From Trebonia sp963771985 (GTDB taxonomy: Bacteria > Actinomycetota > Actinomycetes > Streptosporangiales > Streptosporangiaceae), in the NCBI GenBank assembly GCA_963771985.1, contig CAVYVO010000003.1, forward strand, positions 496,001 through 560,000: a stretch of DNA of 64,000 nucleotides, written 5' to 3'. Positions 15,293 to 23,078 of the stretch are shown piece by piece. The notes beneath the pieces are model-generated. The model searched no databases. It saw only the letters and a program-made list of their open reading frames with translations, and was not told where the DNA came from. The position numbers were made by a program, and so were the translations under genes. The stretch's first letter is position 1; every line of letters begins with the position of its first letter.

Positions 15293-16144
15293 ATGACGGG
15301 GACCGCCTGGATGAAACCAGGACCGGAAGAGGACTGGTCGGAGCCGGCCGACCTGCGAACGGATCGTCCCCACCCCGCCCGGGTGTATGACTACCTGCTC
15401 GGCGGCAAGGACAATTTCGCGGCCGACCGGGCGGCGGCGGAGGATGCCTTGCGGGCGAACCCCGACGGGCGGGTCTCGCCCCGCGAGAACCGGGCCTTCT
15501 TGCGGCGAGTCGTTCATTACCTGGCAGCCGAAGCGGGCATCCGGCAATTCCTCGATATCGGCACCGGCCTGCCAACTTCCCCCAACGTGCACGAGGTGGC
15601 ACAGGCCGCCATTCCGGATGCGCGGATCGTCTATGCCGACAATGACCCGATCGTGCTCGCCCACGCGCGGGCCCTCCTCACCAGCAGCGCCGAGGGGAAG
15701 ACCGCGTACGTCGACGCTGACCTGCGCGACCCGGACAGCATCCTGGCTTCTGCCGTGCTGCGCGACACCTTCGATCTCACCCAGCCGGTCGCCCTGCTGC
15801 TCATCGCGATCATGCACTTCGTGCCCGATCAGGACGGGCCGTACGACATCGCCAGCCGTCTGCTCGGCGCGCTGCCGCCCGGCAGCTACCTGGCGCTGTC
15901 GCACCTCACCGGGGACTTCGACCCGGAGGCGTGGGAAGGCGTGGCCGAGGTTTACGCCAAGAACGGCATGGTCATGAGGGTACGGCCATTGCCGGAGATC
16001 GAGCGGTTCTTCGACGGGCTCGAGCCGATCGAGCCTGGCGTCGTGCTGCTCCCGCGCTGGCGGCCCGACCCCGGCGACGAGCGGGAAAACCCGCCATCCG
16101 ACGCGGCGGTCTCGGTCTACGGAGGGCTTGCCCGCAAGCGTTAG
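15293..16144 (+). CDS. S-adenosylmethionine-dependent methyltransferase, PF04672 type
   Basis: 283 residues from the ATG at 15293, which has GGAG 6 bases upstream. Signature blocks of the actinobacterial DUF574 methyltransferases: HPARVYDYLLGGKDNFAADR, FLDIGTGLPTSPNVHEVAQ, VVYADNDP-type loop (IVYADNDPIVLAHA), LLLIAIMHFVPD, and LPPGSYLALSHLTGD. The Rossmann SAM pocket is intact. The substrate is unknown; the family is abundant in filamentous actinomycetes. It stands alone, behind the double stem-loop. Confidence 0.9.
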   Translation: MTGTAWMKPGPEEDWSEPADLRTDRPHPARVYDYLLGGKDNFAADRAAAEDALRANPDGRVSPRENRAFLRRVVHYLAAEAGIRQFLDIGTGLPTSPNVHEVAQAAIPDARIVYADNDPIVLAHARALLTSSAEGKTAYVDADLRDPDSILASAVLRDTFDLTQPVALLLIAIMHFVPDQDGPYDIASRLLGALPPGSYLALSHLTGDFDPEAWEGVAEVYAKNGMVMRVRPLPEIERFFDGLEPIEPGVVLLPRWRPDPGDERENPPSDAAVSVYGGLARKR

Positions 16145-16386
16145 CGCTGCTCCCGCTTCGCCTTCGTCCCGGCGCCGCCTGCTGAACCTCTGGAGGGGGA
16201 TGATTCCGCGCTTCCGCCGACAAATCCGATAAATTCGATATATTTAGTAGGAATGGATGGGAAACTCTCCGGGGAAGGAAATAAGCGGCCGGGAACGCGC
16301 AATGTGCCGTAGACAACCCTCTTGCGAGGTCTTTTTATCATATTTGTTGATTCACGATCGTTCCCTTCGCGAGGCCGGGGCCTTTG
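16145..16386. other. AT-rich gene-free leader before the mau-like block
   Basis: GC content drops sharply from about 16200 (for example CGATAAATTCGATATATTTAG and TTTTTATCATATTTGTTG). No gene is seen. The composition change marks the left edge of the lower-GC mau-like block, and the region should carry its promoter. Confidence 0.6.
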
Positions 16387-16800
16387 ATGGATCTTGTGCT
16401 ATCACTCGTCACGATCATGCTTCTTTTTGTTGTTGGTCTTGCTCTTCTGGGCGCGTTGCGAGAGGTCAGCATCCTGCAGGGAAAGATCTCCGCGCTCCAG
16501 GATCTGCTCCTGAAACCGCCGGAGCCCAAGTTCTTCGACGGCATGCTTCCCGCGCGCGGAGGCGGAACTGCGTGCCGCCCCTGTTGGCGGGAACACGCAG
16601 AGTTTCTTCCTGATCTTCGTCCGGCAAGCGTGCTCCGGATGTGCTCAGCTGCTCGAAGAACTCAAGGACGCGCTCAAGGCGGATCGCCTCGATCCCGAGC
16701 GGCTGGTCTGCGTCATCGCGGGAGCGGTCGGCGGCCTTGACGCCCGCCTCCGGGACAGCGGGTTCCGCGTCATGATCGACCAGAACAGGATGCTGGCAGA

Positions 16801-18531
16801 TATTACAGTCGCTGTTTCACGCTGAGTGTTTAATTGCCGCTTGTTCCGTGAGCGCCTGGTACGCCGATGATGTAACGGTGCGTAACGAGAACGGGCGGCT
16901 GTTGCGGACGATGCGGACGCGCAACGCGGGGCGGCCGTGGCTCGTTCCTGGATTTTGTGAGGAAACAAGAAGCCGCCACGGCCGCAGTGGCCAGCATAGA
17001 AGATGCCGCGGAGTGCGGGGAAAGAGCAGACGGGCTGGTCAGTGGCCTGCTGGGCCGGGTAATGCGGCAGCGGCGCAGTGCCGCGGCGGCGCTGGATTAC
17101 ATCCGGGCGCTGGCGCGGGAGACGCGGGCGAACTGCTGGGAGCTGGCGCAGAAGGCCGGGCATGAGGGGCCATACCGGATGCAGGCCCTGCTCGGCCGCT
17201 ATAAGTGGTCGTGGGAGGAGCTCCGCGGCCTGCTGCCGGGACTGGCGCAGGAGGTTCTGCGCGACGACCCGGACGACCTGATCGGGCCGGGCCTGGCGTT
17301 CGACGAGACCGCTGACCTGCGGAAAGGGAAGTCCACCGCGTGCGCCTCCCCGCAGCACGCCGGGGTGACCGGGAAGGTGGAGAACTGCGTGACCTGGGTG
17401 TTCGCCGCCCTGGTCACCGCGTCCGGGCAGGCGTGGATCGATTTCGATGTGTACATGCCCGAGTGCTGGGCGAAGGACCCGCAGCGGCGGGCAGCAGCCC
17501 GCATACCGGGGAAGCTGGCGTTCGCCACGAAGCCGGAACTGGCCATCGCGCAAGCAGAACGCCTGATGGCAGCCGGGGTCCGCGCCCTGTGGGCCGCCGC
17601 CGACGAAGTGTACGGCCGGTCCGGGGAGTTCCGGGCCGCGCTCCGGGCGCTGTCGCTGGCCTACGTCGTCATCATCCCCTGCGACTACAAGGTCACCGTC
17701 GCAAAAGATAAGGCCATCCGGGCTGACGAGGCCATAGCCGGCGCGGTGTTCGAGCGCCGGTCCTGCGGGAACGGGACGAAAGGCCCCCGCTACGGCGACT
17801 GGGCCCTCATCGCCACCGCGGACCCGCGGGAGTTCCTGCTGATCCGCCGCTTCCCGGACCGGGACAAGAACCAGTACGCCTTCTACCTCTGCTGGGCACC
17901 GGAAGGCCGGCCCGCGACCATGACCTACTTCATCACCATCGCAGGCCGCCGCTGGCCAGTCGAAACCACTTTCAGGACAGGAAAGGACACCCTCGGCTGG
18001 GATCAGTCCCAGGCCCGCACCTGGGACGCGATCAACAGGCACACCGCCCTGACCGCCCTCGCCCAGCTCAGGACCGCCGCCATCCAGGCCGCCCTCGCCG
18101 GCGCTGCCGCCCTTCCCGAAGCCGCGCCCGCCGGCCAGAACGCCGTCAGCGAGCCCGCCGTCAACGCCGCGGACCTGCAGATCTACACCGGCACCGCGCC
18201 GCTGCCCGCCCGCGGAGGCCAGCCATGCCCGCCCGGCATCCCCCCGATCGGGCTGTCCGCCCCCGAGACCGCCCGCATCGACCGCCTCGCCCGCGACTGG
18301 AAAGCCGGCCTCATCAGCCCCGCCCGCCTCGCCTTCTGCCTCCGCTGGTCAGCATGGCGGCGCCGCCACCAGGCCCGCGCCCGCTGGCATCACTACAGCA
18401 CCCGGCTGGCAGCCCTCGCCACCTGAGCCACGACGACCGGAAGGAGGTGACACCACGTAACCGTCACGCCCCGCCAATGAGCCACGCTGAGCTGCAGCGC
18501 GGTCACAGACCGAAAAACAGCAACTGTAATA
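16801..18531 (+). mobile_element. IS701-family insertion sequence
   Basis: 1731 bp. Ends are imperfect inverted repeats: TATTACAGTCGCTGTTTCAC on the left, and on the right, read inward, TATTACAGTTGCTGTTTTTC (17 of 20 match). CAGA flanks both sides (16797-16800 and 18532-18535) as a 4-bp target duplication, the size expected for IS701. One intact transposase lies inside in the same direction as the host operon, so reading out of the element could drive the genes downstream. Confidence 0.92.
16957..18426 (+). CDS. IS701-family DDE transposase
   Basis: 489 residues from a GTG. Family features: GPGLAFDETADLRKGKST, with the first catalytic aspartate in DETADLRKG, then WAAADEVYGRSGEFR with the second, and WPVETTFRTGKDTLGWDQSQ with the catalytic glutamate in VETTFR. 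The C-terminus is basic (RWSAWRRRHQARARWHH). The gene is complete, so the element may still move. It cuts and joins the element ends by a DDE mechanism. Confidence 0.94.
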   Translation: MRKQEAATAAVASIEDAAECGERADGLVSGLLGRVMRQRRSAAAALDYIRALARETRANCWELAQKAGHEGPYRMQALLGRYKWSWEELRGLLPGLAQEVLRDDPDDLIGPGLAFDETADLRKGKSTACASPQHAGVTGKVENCVTWVFAALVTASGQAWIDFDVYMPECWAKDPQRRAAARIPGKLAFATKPELAIAQAERLMAAGVRALWAAADEVYGRSGEFRAALRALSLAYVVIIPCDYKVTVAKDKAIRADEAIAGAVFERRSCGNGTKGPRYGDWALIATADPREFLLIRRFPDRDKNQYAFYLCWAPEGRPATMTYFITIAGRRWPVETTFRTGKDTLGWDQSQARTWDAINRHTALTALAQLRTAAIQAALAGAAALPEAAPAGQNAVSEPAVNAADLQIYTGTAPLPARGGQPCPPGIPPIGLSAPETARIDRLARDWKAGLISPARLAFCLRWSAWRRRHQARARWHHYSTRLAALAT

Positions 18532-18730
18532 CAGAGGCATGCCAGGTTAAGCAGACTCCCACAATCCTCCATCTAGACGAAACTCTCAAGGTGCTCGATG
18601 CCGTAGTCGGAGGCGATATAGGATGGATCTATTCTCGCTGCCAAGAACCCGCACTTCCGCGGGATCACCCCAACGATCATCAGGGTCGGCCGAAAGCAAT
18701 CGTACGACCCTTGAACTGATCAACGCGCCC

Positions 18731-19117
18731 ATGGCGTCCGACCGCAAATTCGCGCGGCCCGACGGTATCCGCTCCATAGGCAAGTTCGAAATCACACGGC
18801 GGACTCTCGTATCACGAGCGGTGCAGATCGGGGTCGGTGTGGCGGCCCTCACCGGCGGAGTCGTGGGATTCACTCCCACCGCGGAAGCCGTCAGCTGCAT
18901 ACCGGGAAGCTCGCACAGAGTTACCTGCTCTCAGGCGTGCGTCGGGGCGTGCACCACGGCTGAGTCTGAGTGCGTGTACAAGATCGCGGGATACACGGGA
19001 TACAAGTACCCGTTCATCTGCTTCTGCTACAACTACTGCTCTCCCGCCAGGGCGGTATGCACGTGTAACACAACCGGCGGTTACGGAACAGGTACGAGCT
19101 GCTGTAAATACTGCTAA
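18731..19117 (+). CDS. Small Tat-exported cysteine-rich protein (MauA-like in layout)
   Basis: 128 residues from ATG 18731 (an in-frame ATG at 18623 would overlap the mauD-like end). A long leader of about 53 residues has a twin-arginine motif (EITRRTLVSRA), a hydrophobic core (VQIGVGVAALTGGVVG) and cleavage near TAEA. The mature part of about 75 residues has 13 cysteines, including CFCYNYC and a terminal CCKYC, many tyrosines and no tryptophan. Methylamine dehydrogenase light chains also have a long Tat leader and many disulfides, but they need two tryptophans to make TTQ, and these are absent. A different crosslink, a metal site or a purely structural fold is possible. I do not recognise a named family. 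Confidence 0.8.
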   Translation: MASDRKFARPDGIRSIGKFEITRRTLVSRAVQIGVGVAALTGGVVGFTPTAEAVSCIPGSSHRVTCSQACVGACTTAESECVYKIAGYTGYKYPFICFCYNYCSPARAVCTCNTTGGYGTGTSCCKYC

Positions 19118-19166
19118 CATTAGCAAAGCGAAGAAAGTCACCCAAATCTCGCCAAGGGAGATTCCG

Positions 19167-19448
19167 ATGGCCGACCGAGTGCATTGGCAAGGTTATACCG
19201 CGAAAGACGCCCCCGAGGCGCTGCGAAAGAGGGCTGCTGGCGCACGGGCTAAGGCAATAGCCACAATAGAAATTATTATCTACGATACGCAGCCCGGGCA
19301 GTCGGAGGTCACCCTCTCCGTCGCTCCCACGGGCGCGTTCGCTGCCTACCACCGGGGCGGCAGCGCGCAGGCGGCGGTGTCGGACGCGATCTACAAGGTC
19401 GCCATACGGGAATTGCACAACGGTCTCGACGTGCTCGCCCAGTCCTAG
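19167..19448 (+). CDS. 93-residue protein of unknown function in the mau-like operon
   Basis: ATG with AAGGGAG 6 bases upstream. Begins MADRVHWQGYTAKDAPEALR, has a basic helix (LRKRAAGARAKAIATIEI) and a mixed alpha/beta remainder. No signal peptide, membrane segment or cysteine. I recognise no family. Its place between the Cys-rich protein and the MauE-like gene, on the same strand with 49 and 32 base gaps, suggests a dedicated partner such as a chaperone for the small exported protein; this is inference. Confidence 0.65.
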   Translation: MADRVHWQGYTAKDAPEALRKRAAGARAKAIATIEIIIYDTQPGQSEVTLSVAPTGAFAAYHRGGSAQAAVSDAIYKVAIRELHNGLDVLAQS

Positions 19449-19480
19449 CACGAGCCGCTGCGCGTCCTTATCGGGCAACG

Positions 19481-20137
19481 ATGACGATCCTTGCTTTGGT
19501 GCTCCGCGTCCTGCTCATCGGCGTTTTTCTCTGGGCGGCCTGGGCAAAGGCGGCTGGCTTCCGAGATTTCTCGTCATATCTAAGCGTGCCATTCGGCCGT
19601 TATGGCAGATACGTCGCGTGGACCACAATCGGGACAGAAGCCCTGATCGCGCTAACAGGAATAGTGCCCGCTTTCCTGGACTGGTGGCCGTACCTCACAG
19701 CCGCTGTCCTGATCGCTTTCACTGGGTTCTATGCGATCCGCCTGAATCTTTCCGACGAAACCTCATGTGCGTGCTGGGGCTCAGGTGCCGCCAAGCGCGG
19801 CCTGTCCGAGCAGAGCCGCATCCTGGCCCCAGCGTGGGTAGGTATCCGCAACCTGACACTGGCGCTCGCTGCACTCTTGTCCGCCCGGCCCGTGGCCGGA
19901 GCGAATCAGCAGGCGATCTGGTCGCAAGACCTGGCTATCGCCGCCAGCACTGTCGTGGTGCTCGCCATTGGCCTCGCTACCTCGGTCATCCGCGTGCGGA
20001 ACAGCGTCGGCCGGGACTGGGCGGACCTGTACGCTCCGCGCTGGAGCTACCTCTCGAAGGGGACATGCCGGGTGACTGGAGCGGCGCACGATCACGGTCC
20101 CGGGGAGTTCGCGGGCGCCAGCCAAAGCGAGGCGTGA
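19481..20137 (+). CDS. MauE/DoxX-like integral membrane protein
   Basis: 218 residues with four to five membrane helices (LALVLRVLLIGVFLWAAWAK at the start, LIALTGIVPAFLDWWPYLTA, VLIAFTGFYAIRL, LTLALAALLSA, VVVLAIGLATSVI). The CACWG pair of cysteines after the second or third helix is the redox motif of the MauE family (PF07291). MauE works with MauD to form the disulfides of the dehydrogenase small subunit in the cell envelope. Here the likely client is the 13-cysteine protein encoded two genes upstream. Confidence 0.86.
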   Translation: MTILALVLRVLLIGVFLWAAWAKAAGFRDFSSYLSVPFGRYGRYVAWTTIGTEALIALTGIVPAFLDWWPYLTAAVLIAFTGFYAIRLNLSDETSCACWGSGAAKRGLSEQSRILAPAWVGIRNLTLALAALLSARPVAGANQQAIWSQDLAIAASTVVVLAIGLATSVIRVRNSVGRDWADLYAPRWSYLSKGTCRVTGAAHDHGPGEFAGASQSEA

Positions 20138-20148
20138 CACGAGGCCAT

Positions 20149-21165
20149 ATGATGATGCTCCTAGCGACGTTCTTGACGAGCCATTTCGGTGAATGGCGCC
20201 AGAGTTGGCACGGGATGCCCCGCCGCGCGCAGGTTGGGAGTGACCCGGCAGCGGATGTTAGCGAAGCGAATGAAGGAATCCTAGCCGCTATTGACTTCGA
20301 TAGCGGGAAAGTACTGCATTCGGTGACTCTCAATACGCCCGCCGGATTCGCCGTCGGCGGCGACTGTATATACGTCGCCAGCATGTACGCGAATCGGATA
20401 CTGCAATTGCGGAGAGATTTCGGGGTGGCGGATAGCTTCGCCACCCGGCTAATGAATGACCTGCACGGTGTCGTTGCCGTCGGCAACGGTCTTCTGGTGG
20501 CTTCTAGCGGCACAGACTCGATTATAGAAATCGATTACTCGGGTGCCCAGAAATGGTCGTGGCTCGCAACCGAGCACGGCTACAGGGATAGTCCATCTGG
20601 GCATAGGGTCCGGGTCAGAAGAGATCACGACTACAGGTCATCTCAAATTTCCACCATTGCTCAGGCCACCCACTGCAACAGCGTATTCCCATGCCGCCTT
20701 GACGGCCGGGAGGTGGTGCTCGTCACGCTGTTCCACCAAGGACAGCTCATCTCCGTAGAGAAGGAGTCCGGGCGTAGTTCGGTACTTGTCCGCGGAATGC
20801 GCAATCCGCATTCAATCAGGAAGGCTAACGGCGGGTGGATAGTATCTGACTCCCGGTCTAATGCCGTAATCATGCTTTCCGAGGACTTCTGGATTGACGC
20901 AATAATTGAGAGTGATTTTAACTGGGTTCAAGACGCCATTGCGCTTGACGACGGAATCCTGATAGCCGACGCGAATAACAGCCGGATCGTGCTCTGGGAC
21001 CTGAAGGGCGGTCGGATCTCCCACCAGGTCAGTTACCCGGAGGAGTGGAAGATCTACCAGGTAGAGGTCGCGCCGGCGCGCTGGGAAGAAGCCGTGCAGA
21101 GCTCTGCCGAAGCTTTCTCGCATGTGGAACCGCGATCCCCCGATTCCTCCAGAAGCAGATTATGA
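20149..21165 (+). CDS. Beta-propeller protein of the mau-like operon
   Basis: 338 residues (ATG at 20149, with further ATGs directly after). Repeating blade pieces: GILAAIDFDSGKVLHSV, GDCIYVASMYANRILQL, GNGLLVASSGTDSIIEI, GMRNPHSIRKANGGWIVSD, DDGILIADANNSRIVLWDL. The pattern is of a six-bladed NHL-like or MauB-like propeller. MauB, the heavy chain of methylamine dehydrogenase, is also a propeller, but it carries a signal peptide; none is evident here, so this one may be cytoplasmic. Base composition is clearly lower in GC than the genome around it. The stop overlaps the next start as ATGA. Confidence 0.75.
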   Translation: MMMLLATFLTSHFGEWRQSWHGMPRRAQVGSDPAADVSEANEGILAAIDFDSGKVLHSVTLNTPAGFAVGGDCIYVASMYANRILQLRRDFGVADSFATRLMNDLHGVVAVGNGLLVASSGTDSIIEIDYSGAQKWSWLATEHGYRDSPSGHRVRVRRDHDYRSSQISTIAQATHCNSVFPCRLDGREVVLVTLFHQGQLISVEKESGRSSVLVRGMRNPHSIRKANGGWIVSDSRSNAVIMLSEDFWIDAIIESDFNWVQDAIALDDGILIADANNSRIVLWDLKGGRISHQVSYPEEWKIYQVEVAPARWEEAVQSSAEAFSHVEPRSPDSSRSRL

Positions 21166-21752
21166 CCGGAATAACCATAGCCCTATGGGCCGTGCTAGGC
21201 GCACAGTTCGTCCTCCTGCTGGCAATTATCAGGCGACTCGGCGGGCTGACTGAGATAATACAGGTTCATCGTGAACGCGCCGGGCTGGACCAGCTGCTGG
21301 GAACCCGGCTTCCGCCGCTTAGGTCCCGGCTAGCTAACGGTGTGCCTGGCGGCGGCCAGGCCCGCAGACTCGGGTTTGCCGAGGGAACCCTGGTGGTATT
21401 CGCCGCGCCGCGTTGCGTAGCGAGTCGCCGGCTTTTGAGGGGACTGCAGGGGCGGCTCAGGTCTATCCGCGAAGCAGGCTTTCCCGTTGTGGTGGCCATC
21501 CCAGCCGGGCCGGGTGAAGTCACCCGGATCCTCCAGGAATTTGACCTCAGCGATTTCGTCATCGAGGTAGCGGACAGGCATTTCCTGCGAAGGGTGTCCG
21601 ATGCGATTCCCTTCGCTATTTCTCTCGGGCCTGACGGCGTGGTCGACCATATTGGAAGTATGGACAGTGACGCCGCCGTCTACAGGTTCGGCGAGGCGTG
21701 CGGTTCCCCGGCTATCCGGGACTGGCTGAGGAGCGGCCCTGAATCGCCTTAG
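21162..21752 (+). CDS. Membrane-anchored MauD/TlpA-like thioredoxin-fold protein, CxxS type
   Basis: 196 residues. N-terminal anchor (IALWAVLGAQFVLLLAII), linker, then a thioredoxin-like domain: GTLVVFAAPRCVASRRLLRG, AGFPVVVAIPAG, and AIPFAISLGPDGVVDHIG with the conserved cis-proline. The active site reads CVAS, so only the first cysteine of CxxC remains; such a site can isomerise or hold mixed disulfides but cannot form one alone. It is the last gene of the mau-like operon. Its stop overlaps that of the converging P450 gene by four bases. Confidence 0.8.
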   Translation: MTGITIALWAVLGAQFVLLLAIIRRLGGLTEIIQVHRERAGLDQLLGTRLPPLRSRLANGVPGGGQARRLGFAEGTLVVFAAPRCVASRRLLRGLQGRLRSIREAGFPVVVAIPAGPGEVTRILQEFDLSDFVIEVADRHFLRRVSDAIPFAISLGPDGVVDHIGSMDSDAAVYRFGEACGSPAIRDWLRSGPESP

Positions 21753-22948
21753 TGCAAGCGGACGGGGAGCGACTCCAGGCCATGGATGAGGCTGCTGGGG
21801 CGCCAGCGGAGCTCCCCGGCCGGAACCGCCAGCGACAGGTCCGGGAACCGCGCCAGCAGCGCGCCGAACCCTACCTCGCCCTCCAGCCGGGCAAGCGGCG
21901 CTCCCAGGCAGTAGTGGATCCCGTGGCCGAACGCCAGGTGGCCGCCCGCGTCCCGCCCTACGTCGAGCGCGTCCGGCGAGTCGAACCGGGCCGGGTCGCG
22001 GTTCGCCGACGACGTCACGCACAGCACCCACTCCCGCGCCGGGATCGTGACCCCGCCGATCTCCACCGGCTCGACCGTGAACCGCTCGGTCGCGTGGTTC
22101 AGCGGGTTCACGTACCGCAGCAGCTCCTCCACGGCGCCGGGCAGCAGTGACGGGTCGGCGCGCAGGCGCGCCAGCTCCGGAGGATTGGTCAGCAGCGCGA
22201 GCGCGCCGCTGGCGATCAGGTTCGTGGTGGTCTCGTGCCCGGCGATCAGCAGCAGGAACAGCATGGCGATGAGCTCCCGCTCATCGAGGGAGTCGCCGGC
22301 GTCCCGCGCCGCGATCAGCGCGGACAGCAGGTCGTCGGCGGGCGCCTGCCGCTTGGCGGCCACCAGGTCCGTGAAGTAGCGGTACATCGCGAGCCCCGTG
22401 GCGTGGAAGTCCTCCTGCGTGCCCACGGACGACACGACCGCGTGCGACCAGGCCTGGAACGTTTCCTGGTCGGACGCGGGAATCCCGAGCAGCTCGCAGA
22501 TCACCGTGATCGGCAGCGGGAACGCGAACGCCTCGATCAGGTCCGCCTCGTCCCGGCCGGCCATCGCGTCGAGCAGCGACGCCGTGATCGCCTCGACACG
22601 CGGCCGCAGCCCGGCGACCCGCCGCGCGGTGAACGCCTTGCTCACGAGCTTGCGCAGCCGGGTGTGGTCCGGCGGGTCCAGGTTGAGCAGGTGCACGGTG
22701 AGGTAGGCGGTCACCGGGTCGGGCGACCAGTCCGGCGGCTGCAGCTTGCCCGCCCAGTCCTTGCACAGGCGCGGGTCGGTGAGCGCGGCCCGCACGTCGG
22801 CGTATCTCGTGACCAGCCAGGTCCTGCCGCCGTCCGGCATCCGCACCTGGGTGACCGGTCCCTCCTCCCGCATCCGCGCGAAGACGCGCATCGGGTCCTG
22901 GAAGTAGGACGGGCCGAGCTCCGTTACCTGTACCGCCGATTCCGCCAT
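21749..22948 (-). CDS. Cytochrome P450
   Basis: 399 residues from ATG 22948 (an upstream in-frame start at 23011 is possible; neither has a clear ribosome site). All P450 marks are visible: I-helix LLIAGHETTTNLI, ExxR in EELLRYV, and the heme loop FGHGIHYCLGAPLAR with the thiolate cysteine. It resembles the soluble CYP105/CYP107-like group of actinomycetes, which take electrons from ferredoxin and hydroxylate diverse small molecules. No ferredoxin gene is adjacent. Substrate unknown. Confidence 0.93.
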   Translation of the reverse strand: MAESAVQVTELGPSYFQDPMRVFARMREEGPVTQVRMPDGGRTWLVTRYADVRAALTDPRLCKDWAGKLQPPDWSPDPVTAYLTVHLLNLDPPDHTRLRKLVSKAFTARRVAGLRPRVEAITASLLDAMAGRDEADLIEAFAFPLPITVICELLGIPASDQETFQAWSHAVVSSVGTQEDFHATGLAMYRYFTDLVAAKRQAPADDLLSALIAARDAGDSLDERELIAMLFLLLIAGHETTTNLIASGALALLTNPPELARLRADPSLLPGAVEELLRYVNPLNHATERFTVEPVEIGGVTIPAREWVLCVTSSANRDPARFDSPDALDVGRDAGGHLAFGHGIHYCLGAPLARLEGEVGFGALLARFPDLSLAVPAGELRWRPSSLIHGLESLPVRLH

Positions 22949-23078
22949 GAACGCCAGCTTAAGATATAACGTGTTACGTCTCAAGGTGAAGGCCACGGTC
23001 CGTTCGGACATAAGGAAAAGTTCAGCCGGCCGCGGCGGGCGGGCGGGCGGCGCCCAGCCGGCGGCTACAGTTACATGC

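Larger units (their letters stand above)
16387..18719 (+). pseudogene. MauD-like thiol-disulfide protein gene, frameshifted and split by an IS701-type element
   Basis: The 5' part (from ATG 16387) encodes a membrane anchor (LVLSLVTIMLLFVVGLALLG) and coiled segment to about 16545. One missing base near 16545-16555 shifts the frame to ELRAAPVGGNTQSFFLIFV, then ACSGCAQLLEELKD with a CxxC thioredoxin-type site. The reading stops at the IS left end. Removing 16801-18531 and one copy of the 4-bp duplication rejoins GCA-GAG exactly in frame, giving ACQVKQTPTILHLDE, then VGGDIGW and a stop at 18719. MauD proteins assist disulfide formation in the small subunit of methylamine-type dehydrogenases. The gene led the operon that follows. 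Confidence 0.88.

Noticed and set aside
13896..15602. 568-codon minus-strand open frame across alanine dehydrogenase
   Set aside because: Spans a real gene and its terminator-like stems; no motifs; shadow.
16384..16740. A 118-codon membrane protein read straight through from 16384
   Set aside because: After about residue 57 the frame loses protein-like character, while the next frame carries the thioredoxin-type CSGC site; it is better explained as the frameshifted mauD-like gene.
18731..19117. Calling the Cys-rich protein a true methylamine dehydrogenase light chain
   Set aside because: No tryptophan in the whole sequence, so a tryptophan tryptophylquinone cofactor cannot form; only the leader, cysteine content and neighbours are similar.
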